IMG/VR virus record: IMGVR_UViG_3300027754_000153
Location: 1-47,114 of that record
Reading direction: 5' to 3' (one strand)
Length of the DNA: 47,114 nt
DNA from: a virus
Both the position numbers and the translations under genes were made by a program. Positions 46,847 to 47,114 of the stretch are shown in pieces. Under the pieces are notes generated by a model, which was not told the DNA's origin, made no database searches, and saw nothing but the letters and a program-made list of their open reading frames with translations. Within the stretch, counting starts at the first letter, position 1. The number at the start of each line of letters is the position of its first letter.

Positions 46847-47114
46847 TAATCCATGTCCTCTTCTGGTTGATACGAAGTTCTGTCATAGTACTTGTCTTCA
46901 AACTTTGAAGCAATGTGTGTAGATGTTGGGTTGATTGTCAAACCCCAGTCAATATGCGACTTTGGGTATCGGTTGTACATGTGTTCCATAAGTCGCTGGG
47001 CATGTCCTTGACCCTCAACATGGCTTTTTAGATAATCTATATCTATTCTTGACGATGGTTCAAAATCTGGGTCGTTGTAGTGCTCAAAAGACACACGGGC
47101 GAGGTCTATGCCCT
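46846..47114 (-). CDS. GNAT-like acetyltransferase, 5' end beyond the window
   Basis: The - strand frame is open through the right edge (…GIDLARVSFEHYNDPDFEPS), so the GTG at 47094 is probably internal and the gene is truncated by the window. HVEGQGHAQRLMEHMYNRYP resembles the GNAT motif A (G-x-G-x-A/G helix) that binds acetyl-CoA, followed by DWGLTINPTSTHIASKF, consistent with motif B. Its stop overlaps the next start (TAATG), placing it at the head of the ART/ParB operon. Confidence 0.55.
   Translation of the reverse strand, partial: GIDLARVSFEHYNDPDFEPSSRIDIDYLKSHVEGQGHAQRLMEHMYNRYPKSHIDWGLTINPTSTHIASKFEDKYYDRTSYQPEEDMD

Noticed and set aside
1-47114. CRISPR arrays, tRNA genes, integrase and attachment site
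   Set aside because: No regularly spaced direct repeats with variable spacers, no cloverleaf that I can recognise, and no recombinase gene in the window; absence by eye is not proof for tRNAs.

Overview
The window looks like a large part of a tailed-phage genome that infects an actinobacterium. Evidence for a phage is the P2-like contractile-tail baseplate set at the left edge, a complete replication/recombination operon, a small secreted lysozyme-like protein and dozens of tiny overlapping genes. Evidence for an actinobacterial host is two WhiB-family regulators (30.8 and 32.7 kb); WhiB is essentially confined to Actinobacteria and their phages. The sequence looks moderately AT-rich by eye, which would fit a low-GC (for example freshwater) actinobacterium rather than a Streptomyces/Mycobacterium host. 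That last point is inference. I see no integrase, tRNA or CRISPR array.

Layout. (1) 1-5.4 kb, + strand: baseplate genes in P2-like order (LysM protein, gpD-like hub, gpV/OB protein, gp25-like, gpJ-like, gpI-like with a probable carbohydrate-binding C-terminus), then a small membrane protein and an unknown gene. (2) 6.5-21.2 kb, + strand: a tightly overlapping replication and recombination operon. It holds a winged-helix initiator carrying four iterons inside its own coding sequence, a helicase loader, a DnaB-like helicase, a primase, an SNF2-type helicase, a zinc-binding ssDNA-binding protein, an exo+ family A polymerase, a RecA-like recombinase, a Cas4/RecB-like nuclease and two resolvase-like nucleases. 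A clavaminate-synthase-like Fe(II)/2OG oxygenase sits inside the operon. (3) 21.2-27.3 kb: a SpoVS homologue followed by small, disordered or low-complexity proteins, several sharing short N-terminal or internal motifs. (4) 27.3-31.2 kb: zinc protein, unknown proteins, a protein resembling tRNA-guanine transglycosylase/DpdA enzymes, a nucleoside deoxyribosyltransferase-like protein, a nucleotide-modification-associated protein and WhiB no. 1, closed by a terminator. (5) 31.3-44.5 kb: lysozyme-like protein, WhiB no. 2, many small accessory genes, a DUF932 protein, zinc proteins and a second SNF2 helicase. This arm is divided by terminators and a recurring gene-start cassette: a TGTAATGT box, a GCAAAGCCATTCC box, and an AACCAACCAAAGGAGCAA ribosome-binding leader. 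(6) 44.5-45.4 kb: about 890 bp without a convincing gene, rich in short repeats and hairpins, between convergent gene blocks. (7) 45.4-47.1 kb, - strand: an ADP-ribosyltransferase-like protein, a second possibly related protein, two ParB/Srx-fold proteins and a truncated GNAT-like protein, three of them beginning with a shared M-x-A-H-E-x-x-S tag.

Most worth a second look are the in-gene iteron origin, the repeated gene-start cassette of the right arm, the - strand ART/ParB/GNAT cassette with its common N-terminal tag, the structured non-coding block, a +1 frameshift at an in-frame UGA near 7.16 kb, and the unusual cargo genes (2OG oxygenase, SpoVS, TGT-like).
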